The notes beneath the pieces were generated by a model that saw only the letters and a program-made list of their open reading frames with translations, was not told where the DNA came from and did not search any database. Position numbers and translations under genes: made by a program. A stretch of DNA of 64,000 nucleotides from an uncultured Chiayiivirga sp. (GTDB taxonomy: Bacteria > Pseudomonadota > Gammaproteobacteria > Xanthomonadales > Xanthomonadaceae): the NCBI GenBank assembly GCA_934525595.1, contig CAKSZJ010000018.1:1-64000 (forward strand), written 5' to 3'. This document shows positions 20,297 to 29,815 of this stretch, in pieces (within the stretch, counting starts at the first letter, position 1; each line of letters opens with the position of its first letter).

Positions 20297-21336
20297 GCGG
20301 CAGGGCTCCTGCACAGGGCTGCGGTGAGGGCGGAGGCGATCTGCGCTTCTTCCTTGAGGAAGGCGTCATGGCCGTAAAGCGAAGAAATGCGGTGCAGGCG
20401 GGTGTTGCCGCGAATGCCCTCGGCGAGCGCATAGAGATCCTGTTCGGGAACGATCCGGTCCTCTCGCACGGCCACGATGTCGGTCGGCACGCGGATCGAT
20501 CCGGGCGCGAGGTTCTGCAGGTCGATGGATTCCGACAGGCGCAGGTAGGCGGTGGGCGAGAAGCGCGCGACGAACTTCGGGCCAATGGCATCGAAGTAGT
20601 CCTCCACCGCGAAGCGTGCTGCATCCGGACCCACCTCGGGCGCGGCGGAGAAGCGCTGCTCGAACTCGTCGTCGCTGCGGTAGCCGATGACCGCCAGCGA
20701 ACGCGCCAGCGCCAGTGCCTCGCGCACCCCGCCTTCGCTGCGGCCCAGCGCCACGATGCGGCGCTGGATTACGCGCAGCGCGGTTACCTGTGGATGTGAG
20801 CGGTGCGCCCCGCTGATGGCGACCAGCCGCGCCAGGCGCGCGCCGTGGCGCGCTGCGAACTGCAGGCCGACCATGGCGCCGTAGGAGGCGCCGATGAACG
20901 CGGCGATCCGCACGATGCCCAGGTGATCGAGCACGGCGGCGATGGCGTCCGCCTGGTCGGCCGGATCGATGCAGACATCGAGGCTGCCGTCGGCGCCGAT
21001 CCAGTCGATCGCCAGCACGCGGCAGCTGCGGGTATCGATGGCACGCGCTTCGCCGCACTGCGCATCCCACCAGCCCGGCTCCGCGAAACGCGTGCTCGCG
21101 GCGACGTGGCGATGGGCGGAGATGCCGCCCTGGACCACCGCGACCGGCGCATCGGCTGCTCCCTGCAGCTCCCAGCCGATGCGCAGGCGGCGGATGCCGG
21201 CGTGGCGCATCGCAAGGGTTGTATCCAGTACGCCGCGCTCGGCCGACAGCGCGGCGCTGGGCTGCACGCCGGGGATCTTGGCGAGGGAGAGTGCCGCAGG
21301 TTCGCGGGACAGGGTGGCGGGGCGAAGGCTCATCAT
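20293..21336 (-). CDS. metX: Homoserine O-acyltransferase, MetX type
   Basis: The 347-aa alpha/beta hydrolase activates homoserine with an acyl-CoA. The nucleophile elbow is GASYGAMVGLQFA, with the catalytic Ser in the middle; the Asp is probably in VREDRIVPEQ and the His in YGHDAFLKE. Tandem ATG codons at 21336 and 21333 follow a GGAG site. Xanthomonadales members of this family have been reported to use succinyl-CoA, and some act on serine instead. Methionine synthesis is favoured here because metB is coupled and the leader is an S-box. An open frame continues upstream but is riboswitch RNA. Confidence 0.85.
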   Translation of the reverse strand: MMSLRPATLSREPAALSLAKIPGVQPSAALSAERGVLDTTLAMRHAGIRRLRIGWELQGAADAPVAVVQGGISAHRHVAASTRFAEPGWWDAQCGEARAIDTRSCRVLAIDWIGADGSLDVCIDPADQADAIAAVLDHLGIVRIAAFIGASYGAMVGLQFAARHGARLARLVAISGAHRSHPQVTALRVIQRRIVALGRSEGGVREALALARSLAVIGYRSDDEFEQRFSAAPEVGPDAARFAVEDYFDAIGPKFVARFSPTAYLRLSESIDLQNLAPGSIRVPTDIVAVREDRIVPEQDLYALAEGIRGNTRLHRISSLYGHDAFLKEEAQIASALTAALCRSPAA

Positions 21337-21392
21337 CGTGCTCCGGTTCGTGGACGGACCCCGACAAGGCCCTGCAGCCCGGAAGCACGATG
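21334..21392 (-). promoter_or_regulatory. Start-codon sequestering hairpin of metX leader
   Basis: On the minus strand CATCGTGCTTCCGG (21392-21379) can pair with CCGGAGCACGATG (21346-21334) with one bulged base, covering both the GGAG ribosome site and the first ATG. The adjacent TGCGACATC (21397-21389) can instead pair with GATGGGTCGCA (21433-21423), which includes the 3' strand of riboswitch helix P1. This gives a simple switch at the level of translation. Pairings were found by eye; no folding energy was computed. Confidence 0.6.
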
Positions 21393-21427
21393 TCGCAGCG
21401 GCCCGCCATCGGCGGCAAGCGGTGCGA

Positions 21428-21540
21428 CCCATCTTCCGGCCGGCGCCATGCGCCTGCCGCAGGATTTGGCACCGAGTGGCTCCATGGCCGCGGGTTGCCC
21501 CGGCTTCAAAGGGCCTGCCCCTCCGCCGGTCTTGATGGGA
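21428..21540 (-). ncRNA. SAM-I (S-box) riboswitch upstream of metX-metB
   Basis: The RNA read on the minus strand contains the S-box signatures in order: ATCAAGA, GGAGGGGCAGGCCC, TTTGAAGCC, GGCAACC and GGTGCCAAATCCTGC. Helix P1 is closed by CCCATC (21539-21534) with GATGGG (21433-21428). P2 can form from CCGGC and GCCGG. Binding of S-adenosylmethionine should switch off metX-metB. No U-rich terminator follows, so control is probably at translation through the sequestering hairpin next to the start codon. Confidence 0.85.
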
Positions 21541-21549
21541 TTTTGGCGC

Positions 21550-21577
21550 ATTCTACGCGGCGGCCAACGCATGTCAA
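21550..21577 (-). promoter_or_regulatory. Sigma-70 promoter of the metX leader
   Basis: On the minus strand TTGACA (21577-21572) and TAGAAT (21555-21550) are 16 bp apart. Transcription would start about 21543, just before the riboswitch helix P1. This is one of the best promoter matches in the window. Confidence 0.75.
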
Positions 21578-21662
21578 TCGCTTCATGCCGATAAAGCGAT
21601 GAGTTCTTCTCATGAGCGCGGGTTTCGCCCCGGTTGCTTCGCCGCCGGGTAAGATGCGCGCT

Positions 21663-22090
21663 GCGGAGTCGGCCAGACAGTCGCGGCGCGCGCAGGCGCG
21701 TCGAGGAAAGTCCGGGCTCCACAGGGCAGAGTGCCAGGTAACGCCTGGGCGGCGCGAGCCGACGGAAAGTGCAACAGAGAGCAGACCGCCGATGGCCATG
21801 CGCGCCTGACGCCGGAGGTGCGATCACCGGCGTTCGCGCAAGCGGACGCCGGGTGTCCTCGACACAGCCGGTGGCGTACATGGATCAGGCAAGGGTGAAA
21901 GGGTGCGGCAAGAGCGCACCGCGAGTCCGGCAACGGACCGGCACGGCAAACCCCACTCGGAGCAAGACCAAATAGGGACCTCATGGCGCGGCCCGCGTCG
22001 GGTCCGGGTAGGTTGCTTGAGCGTATCGGTGACGATGCGCCCAGAGGAATGACTGTCCACGACAGAACCCGGCTTATCGGCCGGCTCCGC
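21663..22090 (+). ncRNA. rnpB: RNase P RNA (type A)
   Basis: This is the catalytic RNA of RNase P, which trims the 5' ends of tRNA precursors. Conserved blocks are visible: CCAGACAGTCGC, GAGGAAAGTCCGGGCTCC, ACAGGGCAGAGTGCCAGG, GGAAAGTGCAACAGAGAGC, GCAAGAGCGCACCGC, GCAAACCCCACTCGGAGC, AAGACCAAATAGGG and the 3' AACCCGGCTTATCGG. Helix P1 pairs GCGGAGTCGGCC (21663-21674) with GGCCGGCTCCGC (22079-22090) with one G-U pair, which sets the ends. It has no coding neighbours on its transcript. Confidence 0.97.
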
Positions 22091-22344
22091 CCTCTTTCCG
22101 CCCTGGTCTCCGACGGGCCGTGAGCCCGCCGGGTCGATCGCGTTTGCGCAGTGGGGGCTCGCCCGCCAAATGTGAAAACCGTCGCGATTCGGCCGCGTGC
22201 GGCGAGGCTCTAATTGATGTGAATCATCATGTTCTTGCCGTAATTGGCTGTATTTCAAGAAATTTGCCTGAATGGCCGTGCGTCGCGGGAAAAATCCTTG
22301 GCGCGGCAATCGCTTGCGTGCGGGTTCGCTCCTGCACGTTCTTG
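22091..22344 (+). other. Intergenic region between rnpB and the mraZ promoter
   Basis: I see no gene here. A small CGGGC/GCCCG hairpin at 22114-22128 may help end rnpB transcription but lacks a T-run. The part from about 22205 to 22280 is clearly more AT-rich than its surroundings and holds an inverted repeat, TGATG-N5-CATCA (22214-22228). Confidence 0.5.
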
Positions 22345-22372
22345 TTGACACGGCTTGGCGGGATGCTAAGGT
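22345..22372 (+). promoter_or_regulatory. Promoter of the dcw cluster (Pmra)
   Basis: TTGACA (22345-22350) and TAAGGT (22367-22372) are 16 bp apart, with a TGC extended -10 just before the second box. The start of transcription would be about 22379, inside the MraZ repeat array. This fits a strong main promoter repressed by MraZ. Confidence 0.7.
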
Positions 22373-22416
22373 GGGGCCTTGTAGGAAAATCTGGGTTTCT
22401 GTGGGTTTTTGTGGGA
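22372..22416 (+). promoter_or_regulatory. MraZ operator: five 10-bp-spaced TGGGN-type repeats
   Basis: Repeats start at 22372 (TGGGG), 22382 (TAGGA, imperfect), 22392 (TGGGT), 22402 (TGGGT) and 22412 (TGGGA), exactly one DNA turn apart. MraZ is known to bind direct TGGGN repeats with 5-nt spacers in front of its own gene. The last repeat overlaps the ribosome binding site, and the first touches the -10 box. Confidence 0.8.
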
Positions 22417-22420
22417 AGAC

Positions 22421-22867
22421 ATGTTCCAGGGCGAAAACTCCATCACGATCGACGACAAGGGGCGGCTGGCCATTCCGACGGCCTACCGCGATCTCGTCGC
22501 GCGTGCCTGCGGCAATCGCCTGGTAGTCACCTACAACCCGTGGGAGCGCGGCTGCCTGTGGCTCTACCCGCATACGGAGTGGGAGCGGGTGCGCGATGAG
22601 GTCAATCGCCTGCCGATGGCCAAGCCCGGGCATCGGCAGCTGCAGCTCAAGCTGGTCGGTGCGGCGACGTTCGTGGACGTGGATGGAAACGGTCGGATCC
22701 TGGTGCCCGCCACCCACCGCAATGCCAGCGCGATCGACCGAAAGGCCGTGCTGCTGGGCATGGGCTCGAAGTTCGAGCTGTGGAGCGAACAGGCCCACCT
22801 GGAGCAGGTGCACAAGACCATTGCCGAGGCTGATGTCAGCGAGGCGATGCTGGAGTTGGTGCTGTAG
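22421..22867 (+). CDS. mraZ: Transcriptional regulator MraZ
   Basis: MraZ is a ring-forming DNA-binding repressor of the division and cell-wall cluster. The 148-aa protein has two AbrB-like halves with the repeated motifs [13 protein letters not shown] (about 10-22) and [13 protein letters not shown] (about 88-100). The ATG at 22421 starts [11 protein letters not shown], the normal beginning; a TTG 12 bp upstream is unlikely. It is the first dcw gene, and rsmH follows after 3 bp. Confidence 0.95.
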   Translation: MFQGENSITIDDKGRLAIPTAYRDLVARACGNRLVVTYNPWERGCLWLYPHTEWERVRDEVNRLPMAKPGHRQLQLKLVGAATFVDVDGNGRILVPATHRNASAIDRKAVLLGMGSKFELWSEQAHLEQVHKTIAEADVSEAMLELVL

Positions 22868-22870
22868 GGC

Positions 22871-23809
22871 ATGGAGAGCGGATCGGACTGCAGCGGTCCC
22901 GTCCATGTCCCGGTGCTGTACGCGGAGGTGATTCAAGCCCTCGCGGTGCGGCCCGGCGGATGGTACCTGGACGGTACCTTCGGTCGCGGCGGGCATGCGC
23001 GTGGCGTACTGGAACGGTTGGGTCCGGAGGGCCGCTTGCTGGTGATGGACAAGGATCCCGACGCCGTGGCGATGGCAAGGTCGAGCATCGGCGCCGATGC
23101 GCGCGTGCGAATCTTCCACGGCAGCTTCGCGGCCCTGGCGCAGTGGGACCAGGCTGCGCCCGGCCTTGATGGCGTGCTGCTCGACCTGGGCGTGTCCTCG
23201 CCGCAGATCGACGAGGCGCACCGCGGTTTCAGCTTCCAGCACGACGGGCCGCTCGACATGCGGATGGACCCGCAGGCCGGCGAGAGCGCGGCGCACTTCC
23301 TGGCGCGCGCCGCGGAGGCTGAGATTGCCGAGGTGGTCTGGCGCTACGGAGAGGAGCGTCACAGCCGTCGCATCGCGCGCGCCATTGTCGCGCGTCGCGC
23401 ACAGGCGCCGCTGGCGACCACGCGTGAACTGGCCGACCTGGTCGCTGCCACGATCGGCCGGCGCGAACCGGGCAAGCATCCGGCCACGCGCACCTTCCAG
23501 GCGCTGCGTATCCACGTCAACCGCGAGCTGGAGGATCTCCGGCAGGGCCTGGACGGAGCATTTGATCGGCTGCGCCCCGGCGGGCGTCTTGCGGTGATCA
23601 GTTTCCATTCGCTGGAGGATCGCATCGTCAAGCAGTTCATCGCCGAGCGTGCCCGGCCGCCGGCGGCCAACCGGCGCCTGCCCGAGGCGACCGCCTTCGT
23701 CGCGAGTCTGCGCGCGCTGGGCGGAACCATTCGCGCCACCGCGGCCGAGTGCGCCGTCAATCCGCGCGCCCGCAGCGCGGTATTGCGCGTCGCGGAGAAG
23801 CTCGCATGA
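22871..23809 (+). CDS. rsmH: 16S rRNA (cytosine-1402 N4) methyltransferase
   Basis: RsmH (MraW) methylates C1402 of 16S rRNA. The 312-aa class I methyltransferase has the SAM motif [24 protein letters not shown] and the RsmH-specific [15 protein letters not shown] and [15 protein letters not shown]. It lies second in dcw in the standard order and overlaps ftsL by an ATGA. Confidence 0.96.
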   Translation: MESGSDCSGPVHVPVLYAEVIQALAVRPGGWYLDGTFGRGGHARGVLERLGPEGRLLVMDKDPDAVAMARSSIGADARVRIFHGSFAALAQWDQAAPGLDGVLLDLGVSSPQIDEAHRGFSFQHDGPLDMRMDPQAGESAAHFLARAAEAEIAEVVWRYGEERHSRRIARAIVARRAQAPLATTRELADLVAATIGRREPGKHPATRTFQALRIHVNRELEDLRQGLDGAFDRLRPGGRLAVISFHSLEDRIVKQFIAERARPPAANRRLPEATAFVASLRALGGTIRATAAECAVNPRARSAVLRVAEKLA

Positions 23810-24075
23810 GCGCGCGCTCGTTCGTGCTGTCGCTGTTGATGCTGGTCGCCGTGGCCAGCGCCATTGGCATGGTCCAGAGCCGCCAGCAGCACCGCGATGC
23901 CTTCGCACAGCTTTCGCGCATGGAGCACGCGCGCGACGAGCTCAATATCGAGTTCGACCTGCTGCAGCTCGAAATCGCCACGCTGGCCGATGCCGGGCGC
24001 ATCGAGGAACAGGCCAGGAAGCGCCTGGGCATGCACCCCCCCGAGCAGGCCGACACCGTGGTGTTGACGCCATGA
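23806..24075 (+). CDS. ftsL: Cell division protein FtsL
   Basis: FtsL is a bitopic divisome protein that forms a complex with FtsB and FtsQ and activates FtsWI. The 89-aa protein has a membrane helix (about 4-22) and a periplasmic heptad coiled coil (about 28-75; [22 protein letters not shown]). It was identified by position, size and topology, since FtsL sequences are weakly conserved. It overlaps rsmH and ftsI by 4 nt each. Confidence 0.9.
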   Translation: MSARSFVLSLLMLVAVASAIGMVQSRQQHRDAFAQLSRMEHARDELNIEFDLLQLEIATLADAGRIEEQARKRLGMHPPEQADTVVLTP

Positions 24076-25898
24076 ACTGGTCCCCCCGCGCGCGTGCCGG
24101 AAAGGCCAACATGCTGCGGCCTCGCGCGCGGCAGGTGGACACGCGCGGGCGGCTCAAGCTGGTGGCCGGGCTGCTCGGCCTGGGCTGCGCCTCGCTGGTC
24201 GCGCGCGCGGTGGACCTGCAGCTCCTGCACAACGAGTTCTATCAGCGCGAGGGCAATGCGCGCTTCCAGCGCGACATTCCGATCGCCGCCTCGCGCGGCA
24301 TGATCACCGACCGCAACGGCGAGCCGCTGGCGATCTCCAGCCCGGTCGAATCGATCTGGGCCAGTCCGCGCGTATTGCTGCAGCATCCGGAGCAGACCCC
24401 GGCGCTGGCGCGCGCGCTGGGCATGACGCCCGAGGCGCTGGATGAGCGCCTGCTGCCGCGCGCCGAGCGGGAGTTCGTCTGGCTGCGCCGCCACATGGCG
24501 CCCGACGAGGCGGAGGCGATCACTGCGCTGAAGATTCCCGGCGTAGGCTCGCAGCGCGAGTTCCGCCGCTTCTATCCGCTGGGCGAGCCCGCTGCGCACG
24601 TAATTGGTTTCACCAACATCGACGATCGCGGCCAGGAAGGACTGGAGCTGGCCTACGACGACTGGCTGACCGGCAAGCCCGGGGTCAAGCGCGTGATCCG
24701 CGACGGCGTCGGCAGGCAGATCGCGAGCGTGGACCTGATCCGCGCCGCGGAGCCCGGGCGGCCGCTCGTCCTTTCGATCGACCGGCGCATGCAGCATCTG
24801 GCGTTCCGCGAGCTGCGCCATGCGCTCGCCGAGAACAAGGCCGAGGCCGGCTCGGTGGTGGTGCTCGACGTGGCCACCGGCGAAGTTCTGGCGATGGTCA
24901 ACCTGCCCGGCTACAACCCCAATGCGCGAGAAGATTCCGGTGCCGCAGCGCGGCGCAATCGCGCCGTGACCGACCTGTTCGAGCCCGGATCCACCTTCAA
25001 GTCGTTCATCGTGGCCGCGGCGCTGGAGACGGGCAAGGTGTCGCCCGACACGGTGATCGAAACCTGGCCCGGCACCCTGCAGGTGGCCGGCCATACCGTG
25101 CGCGACGTGCGCAACTTCGGCACCCTCACGACCACCGGGCTGCTCACCAAGTCGAGCAACGTGGCGGCGGTGAAGCTGGCGCTCGACATGCCGGCCGAGC
25201 ACATCCACGACGTGCTGCGGCGCTTTGGCTTTGGCGAGGCCACGGGCATCGGCTTCCCGGGCGAAGCCGCAGGCGTGCTGCCGGAGCCGCGCAGCTGGGG
25301 AACCCTGCCCAAGGCCACCATCGCCTTCGGCTACGGGATTTCCGTCACGCCGCTGCAGCTGGCGCAGGCCTACGCCGCGCTGGGCAACGGCGGGCGGCTG
25401 ATGCCGCCGAGCTTTCTCAAGGATCCCCCGACGCAGGGCCGGGACGTGATCGATCCCGGCATCGCCAGCCAGATGGTGCGGATGCTGGAGACGGTTACCG
25501 GGCCGGAAGGCACGGCGCGAAGGGCGGCGATCAGCGGCTACCGCGTGGCCGGCAAGAGCGGCACGTCGCGCAAGGCCGGTTCGGGCGGCTACGACCGCCG
25601 TTACGTCAGCCTGTTCGCAGGCCTGGTGCCGGCCAGCAATCCGCGCTTTTCCGTGGTGGTGATGATCGATGACCCCAACTCCAGGGATGCCGCCGGCAAC
25701 CTGGTGTACTACGGCGGCGCGGTGGCGGCGCCGGTATTCGAGAACATCATGGAGGGCGCGCTGCGGCTGATGGACGTGGCGCCGGACGACATCCAGCAGT
25801 GGTACGCGGCAAGCCCGCGCGCGCCGGCGCCCGCCGCGCCCGGCGCGCTGCCGCTGGAGGCCGAATCGGTCCCGGGCCTGTTCGAGGCCACGCCATGA
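24072..25898 (+). CDS. ftsI: Septal peptidoglycan transpeptidase (PBP3)
   Basis: FtsI crosslinks septal peptidoglycan with FtsW as partner. The 608-aa class B penicillin-binding protein has an N-terminal membrane helix (about 28-47), a dimerisation domain and a transpeptidase domain with the catalytic Ser307 in STFK, SSN at 361-363 and KSG at 495-497. The start at 24072 overlaps the ftsL stop; an internal ATG at 24111 is a weaker alternative. The last 30 residues are rich in Ala and Pro. Confidence 0.96.
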   Translation: MNWSPRARAGKANMLRPRARQVDTRGRLKLVAGLLGLGCASLVARAVDLQLLHNEFYQREGNARFQRDIPIAASRGMITDRNGEPLAISSPVESIWASPRVLLQHPEQTPALARALGMTPEALDERLLPRAEREFVWLRRHMAPDEAEAITALKIPGVGSQREFRRFYPLGEPAAHVIGFTNIDDRGQEGLELAYDDWLTGKPGVKRVIRDGVGRQIASVDLIRAAEPGRPLVLSIDRRMQHLAFRELRHALAENKAEAGSVVVLDVATGEVLAMVNLPGYNPNAREDSGAAARRNRAVTDLFEPGSTFKSFIVAAALETGKVSPDTVIETWPGTLQVAGHTVRDVRNFGTLTTTGLLTKSSNVAAVKLALDMPAEHIHDVLRRFGFGEATGIGFPGEAAGVLPEPRSWGTLPKATIAFGYGISVTPLQLAQAYAALGNGGRLMPPSFLKDPPTQGRDVIDPGIASQMVRMLETVTGPEGTARRAAISGYRVAGKSGTSRKAGSGGYDRRYVSLFAGLVPASNPRFSVVVMIDDPNSRDAAGNLVYYGGAVAAPVFENIMEGALRLMDVAPDDIQQWYAASPRAPAPAAPGALPLEAESVPGLFEATP

Positions 25899-27358
25899 CG
25901 ATGCGCCTGGACCATCTGCTGGAAGGCCTCGCCGCGGCGCCGCCGCTGGCGCTGGCGGGCCTCACGCTGGACAGCCGCCGGGTCGGGCCGGGCAGTCTGT
26001 TCGTGGCGCTCGACGGGGCGCGCGTCCACGGCCTGAGCTTTGCCGCCGAGGCGCGGCGGCGCGGCGCCGTGGCCATCGCATTCGAGCCGCCGGCGCCCGA
26101 TGGCCTGCTGTCTGGCGACGACCTGATCGGCGTGCCGGGCCTGCGCGCCCGCCTGGGCGAGATCGCGGACCGCTGGCACGGCTCGCCCTCGCGCGCCCTG
26201 CGCGTGATCGGCGTGACAGGCACCAACGGCAAGACCTCCACCGTGCAGCTGTTGACACAGGCCCTGACGCTGGCCGGGCAGCGCGCCGGCAGCATCGGCA
26301 CCCTGGGCGCCGGCCTGCACGGCGAGCTGCGCGAAGGGGAGCGCACCACGCCTGACGTCATCGCCGTTCACGAGGCGCTGGCCGCGATGCGCGAAGGCGG
26401 GGCCGACAGCGTGGCCATGGAAGTCTCCTCGCACGCGCTCGAACAGGGGCGCGTGGACGGTGTGCACTTCGCCGCGGCCGTGTTCACCAACCTCACGCGC
26501 GACCACCTCGATTACCACGGCACGATGGCCGCCTACGGAGCGGCCAAGGCGCGGCTGTTCGGCTGGCCCGGACTCGGCGCTGCGGTGGTCAACCTCGACG
26601 ATCCGTTCGGTGCCGGGCTGTTCGAGCGCCTCGCGCCCGGCATCGCGGCCATCGGCGTGAGCCGCCGGAATGCGCCGTCCGCGCGCCTTCATGCGCGTTC
26701 GCTGGGGCTTTCCGCCTCGGGCCTGGATTTCGATCTGGTGCTGGGCGGCGAGCGCCGGCGGGTGCGCAGCCGCCTGCTGGGCGGTTTCAACGTCGACAAT
26801 CTTCTGGCCGTGGCGGGCGTGCTGCTGGGGCTGGGCTGGTCGCTGCCGCGCATCGCCGAAACGCTTGAGCGCCTCGATCCGGTGCCGGGCAGGATGAACC
26901 GCCTGGGGGGCGATGCGCACGTCCCGCTGGTGGTGGTCGATTACGCCCATACGCCCGATGCGCTGGAGCAGGCCCTGGCGAGCCTGCGCGAACACACCGG
27001 CGGGCGGCTGATCTGCGTGTTCGGCTGCGGTGGCGAGCGCGACGCGGGGAAACGCCCGCAGATGGCGGCCATCGCGCAGCGTCTGGCCGATGCGGTCATC
27101 GTGACCGACGACAATCCGCGCGGCGAAGACGGCGATGCGATCGTTGCCGACATCCTTGCCGGCATCGAGGACGCCCGGGCGGTGGAGGTCGAACGTGATC
27201 GCGCGCGCGCCATTGCCCGCGCGATCGTGCAGGCGCGTCCGGGTGACGCCGTGCTGATCGCCGGCAAGGGGCACGAGGTTTATCAGGAAATCGCCGGCGT
27301 GAAGCATCCCTTCGACGACCGGCAGGCCGCGCGTCAGGCGCTCGGAGAGACGTCATGA
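25895..27358 (+). CDS. murE: UDP-MurNAc-tripeptide synthetase (meso-DAP adding)
   Basis: MurE adds meso-diaminopimelate to the UDP-MurNAc-dipeptide. The 487-aa Mur ligase shows the ATP loop [13 protein letters not shown], the carbamylated-lysine region, [13 protein letters not shown] and the DNPR motif that in this family selects meso-DAP over lysine. It overlaps ftsI and murF by 4 nt. Confidence 0.96.
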   Translation: MTMRLDHLLEGLAAAPPLALAGLTLDSRRVGPGSLFVALDGARVHGLSFAAEARRRGAVAIAFEPPAPDGLLSGDDLIGVPGLRARLGEIADRWHGSPSRALRVIGVTGTNGKTSTVQLLTQALTLAGQRAGSIGTLGAGLHGELREGERTTPDVIAVHEALAAMREGGADSVAMEVSSHALEQGRVDGVHFAAAVFTNLTRDHLDYHGTMAAYGAAKARLFGWPGLGAAVVNLDDPFGAGLFERLAPGIAAIGVSRRNAPSARLHARSLGLSASGLDFDLVLGGERRRVRSRLLGGFNVDNLLAVAGVLLGLGWSLPRIAETLERLDPVPGRMNRLGGDAHVPLVVVDYAHTPDALEQALASLREHTGGRLICVFGCGGERDAGKRPQMAAIAQRLADAVIVTDDNPRGEDGDAIVADILAGIEDARAVEVERDRARAIARAIVQARPGDAVLIAGKGHEVYQEIAGVKHPFDDRQAARQALGETS

Positions 27359-28746
27359 GGCCGCTGGCGCTCTCGCAGATCGCCGCGTGGTGCCAAGCGC
27401 GCCTGGTCGGCGAGGATCGTGTGGTTCATGCCGTTGGCGTGGATACCCGCACCCTCATGCCCGGCGCGCTCTACGTCGCGCTGTGCGGGGAAAATCACGA
27501 CGGTCATGATTTCTGTGCCACGGCGCGCGCCGCAGGCGCCTGCGCCCTGCTGGTCGAGCGCGAAGTGGACGAGACGCTGCCGCAGATCGTATGCGCCGAT
27601 ACGCGGATCGCCCTGGCGCAGATCGCGACGCGCCTGGCGCAGGCACGCGTCACACGCCTCATCGCCATCACCGGCAGCAACGGCAAGACCACCACCCGCA
27701 CCCTGGTCCGCGCGATCCTCGCGCAGTCCGATTCCGAGGTCTGGTCCAGCGCCGGCAACCGCAACAACGAGATCGGCCTGCCGCTGGCGGTGATCGACCA
27801 GCCCGAGCGCGCGCGCCTTGCAGTGTACGAAATGGGCGCGGGTGCGCCGGGCGACATCGCGTACTTGGCCGCGATCGCGCGGCCGGCCATCGCGCTGGTG
27901 ACGAACGTGGCGCCGGCACATCTGGAGCGCATGGGCAGCCTGCTCGGCATCGCCGACACCAAGGCGGCGGTCTACGACGCCTTGCCGGCCGACGGCATCG
28001 CGGTGATCAATGCGGACGATGCCTTCGCGCCGTATTTCCGCGCGCGCGCCGGCGCGCGCCGCGTGCTGGATTACGGCCTGGAGGTCAGCGCCCAGGTGAG
28101 CGCTGATGCGATCCAGCCGCACGAAGGCGGCAGCCGTTTCGTGCTGCGCAGTCCCTGGGGCGAGGCCGAGGTCACGATGCCTCTGCCGGGGCGCCATCAG
28201 GTCGGAAACGCGCTGGCCGCTGCAGCGCTGGCACTGTCCGCAGGCGCCTCGCTCGATGACGTGGTGATCGGCCTGGCCGATGCGCCCGGCGTGCCGGGGC
28301 GGCTGCAGTCGGTGACCCTGGCCGATGGCACCGTAGTGCTTGATGACAGCTACAACGCCAATCCCGCCTCGGTCTCCGCCGCGATCGACACCCTGGCTGC
28401 GCAGGCCCGTCGCGACGGAGTCCAGGCCTGGCTGGTACTGGGCGACATGCGCGAGCTGGGACCGGCTGCGGCGGTGCTGCACGCCGAGGTCGGCAAGCGC
28501 GCGCGCGAAGCCGGTGTCACGCGACTTCTCAGCGTGGGCGAGATGAGTCGCCACGCCGCGCATGCCTTCGGCGCGGGCGGCGAGCACTTTTCCGACCAGG
28601 CTGCGCTGGTCGAGCGCATCCGGACGCGCTCCGGCGAGCCCGTTCTGCTGCTGGTGAAGGGCTCGCGCGGCAGCCGCATGGAGCGGATCGTCGACGCACT
28701 GGTCGGTGCAGGCGCAGGCGCGGAGGGCGAAGGCCATGCTGCTTGA
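27355..28746 (+). CDS. murF: UDP-MurNAc-tripeptide D-Ala-D-Ala ligase
   Basis: MurF adds D-Ala-D-Ala to complete the UDP-MurNAc-pentapeptide. The 463-aa protein has [38 protein letters not shown] and [11 protein letters not shown], which are the MurF hallmarks. It overlaps murE by 4 nt and mraY by 11 nt. Confidence 0.96.
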   Translation: MRPLALSQIAAWCQARLVGEDRVVHAVGVDTRTLMPGALYVALCGENHDGHDFCATARAAGACALLVEREVDETLPQIVCADTRIALAQIATRLAQARVTRLIAITGSNGKTTTRTLVRAILAQSDSEVWSSAGNRNNEIGLPLAVIDQPERARLAVYEMGAGAPGDIAYLAAIARPAIALVTNVAPAHLERMGSLLGIADTKAAVYDALPADGIAVINADDAFAPYFRARAGARRVLDYGLEVSAQVSADAIQPHEGGSRFVLRSPWGEAEVTMPLPGRHQVGNALAAAALALSAGASLDDVVIGLADAPGVPGRLQSVTLADGTVVLDDSYNANPASVSAAIDTLAAQARRDGVQAWLVLGDMRELGPAAAVLHAEVGKRAREAGVTRLLSVGEMSRHAAHAFGAGGEHFSDQAALVERIRTRSGEPVLLLVKGSRGSRMERIVDALVGAGAGAEGEGHAA

Positions 28747-29815
28747 ACTGACACGCTGGCTGCGCAGTCTGGACGAACTCTTCGGCCTGTTCGGCTACAT
28801 CACCGTGCGCGGCATCCTCGCCACCCTGACCGCGCTGGCGCTGGCGCTGTGGCTTGGTCCCACGGTGATCCGCCGTCTGGCGGCGCTCAAGGGCCAGCCG
28901 ATCCGCAGCGACGGGCCGCAGTCGCACCTGTCCAAGGCGGGCACGCCGACCATGGGCGGCGCGCTGATCCTGTTTTCGGTGTCGGCCGCGACCCTCCTGT
29001 GGGGCGATCTGCGCAACCGCTACGTTTGGCTGGTGCTTGCGGTGCTGCTGGGTTTCGGACTGGTCGGCTGGCTCGACGACTGGATCAAGGTGGCGCGCCG
29101 CGACCCCAAGGGGCTGCGTTCGCGCACCAAATACCTGCTGCAGTCGATCTTCGGCCTCGCTGCGGGCATCGCGCTGTTCGCCACCGCCGATGCGGCATCC
29201 AACACCACGCTCTATCTGCCGCTGCTCAAGAACGTCGCCGTGCCGCTGGGTGCGGGCCTGGTGGTGATCGCCTATTTCTGGATCGTCGGCTTCTCCAACG
29301 CAGTCAACCTCACCGATGGACTCGACGGGCTGGCGATCGTCCCCTGCGTGCTGGTCGCCGGTGGCCTGGGCATCTTCGCCTACGTCGCCGGGCACGCGCA
29401 GTTTGCCGGCTACCTGCAGATCCCTGCGGTGCCGGGCGCGGGAGAACTGGTGATCATCTGCGCCGCGATCGTCGGCGCGGGACTGGGCTTCCTGTGGTTC
29501 AACACCTATCCGGCGCAGGTCTTCATGGGCGACATCGGTGCGCTCGCGCTGGGAGCGGCGCTGGGTGCCGTTGCGGTGATCGTGCGTCAGGAGCTGGTTC
29601 TGGTGCTCATGGGCGGGATCTTTGTGGTCGAAACGCTCTCGGTGATGGTGCAGGTGGCCAGCTTCAAGCTCACCGGACGGCGCGTGTTCCGCATGGCGCC
29701 GATCCACCACCACTTCGAACTCAAGGGCTGGCCGGAGCCGCGCGTGATCGTCCGCTTCTGGATCATCACCGTCGTGCTCGTGCTTGTCGGCCTCGCCACG
29801 CTGAAGGTGCGCTGA
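28736..29815 (+). CDS. mraY: Phospho-MurNAc-pentapeptide transferase
   Basis: MraY moves phospho-MurNAc-pentapeptide to undecaprenyl phosphate, making lipid I in the inner membrane. The 359-aa protein has about ten membrane helices and the conserved cytoplasmic loops [45 protein letters not shown] and [23 protein letters not shown] in parts. The ATG at 28736 lies inside the end of murF. The next gene is ftsW; murD, expected here in many bacteria, is absent. Confidence 0.96.
   Translation: MLLELTRWLRSLDELFGLFGYITVRGILATLTALALALWLGPTVIRRLAALKGQPIRSDGPQSHLSKAGTPTMGGALILFSVSAATLLWGDLRNRYVWLVLAVLLGFGLVGWLDDWIKVARRDPKGLRSRTKYLLQSIFGLAAGIALFATADAASNTTLYLPLLKNVAVPLGAGLVVIAYFWIVGFSNAVNLTDGLDGLAIVPCVLVAGGLGIFAYVAGHAQFAGYLQIPAVPGAGELVIICAAIVGAGLGFLWFNTYPAQVFMGDIGALALGAALGAVAVIVRQELVLVLMGGIFVVETLSVMVQVASFKLTGRRVFRMAPIHHHFELKGWPEPRVIVRFWIITVVLVLVGLATLKVR

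Noticed and set aside
21337..21432. N-terminal extension of metX
   Set aside because: The stretch is the SAM riboswitch expression region, and the added residues are not MetX-like.
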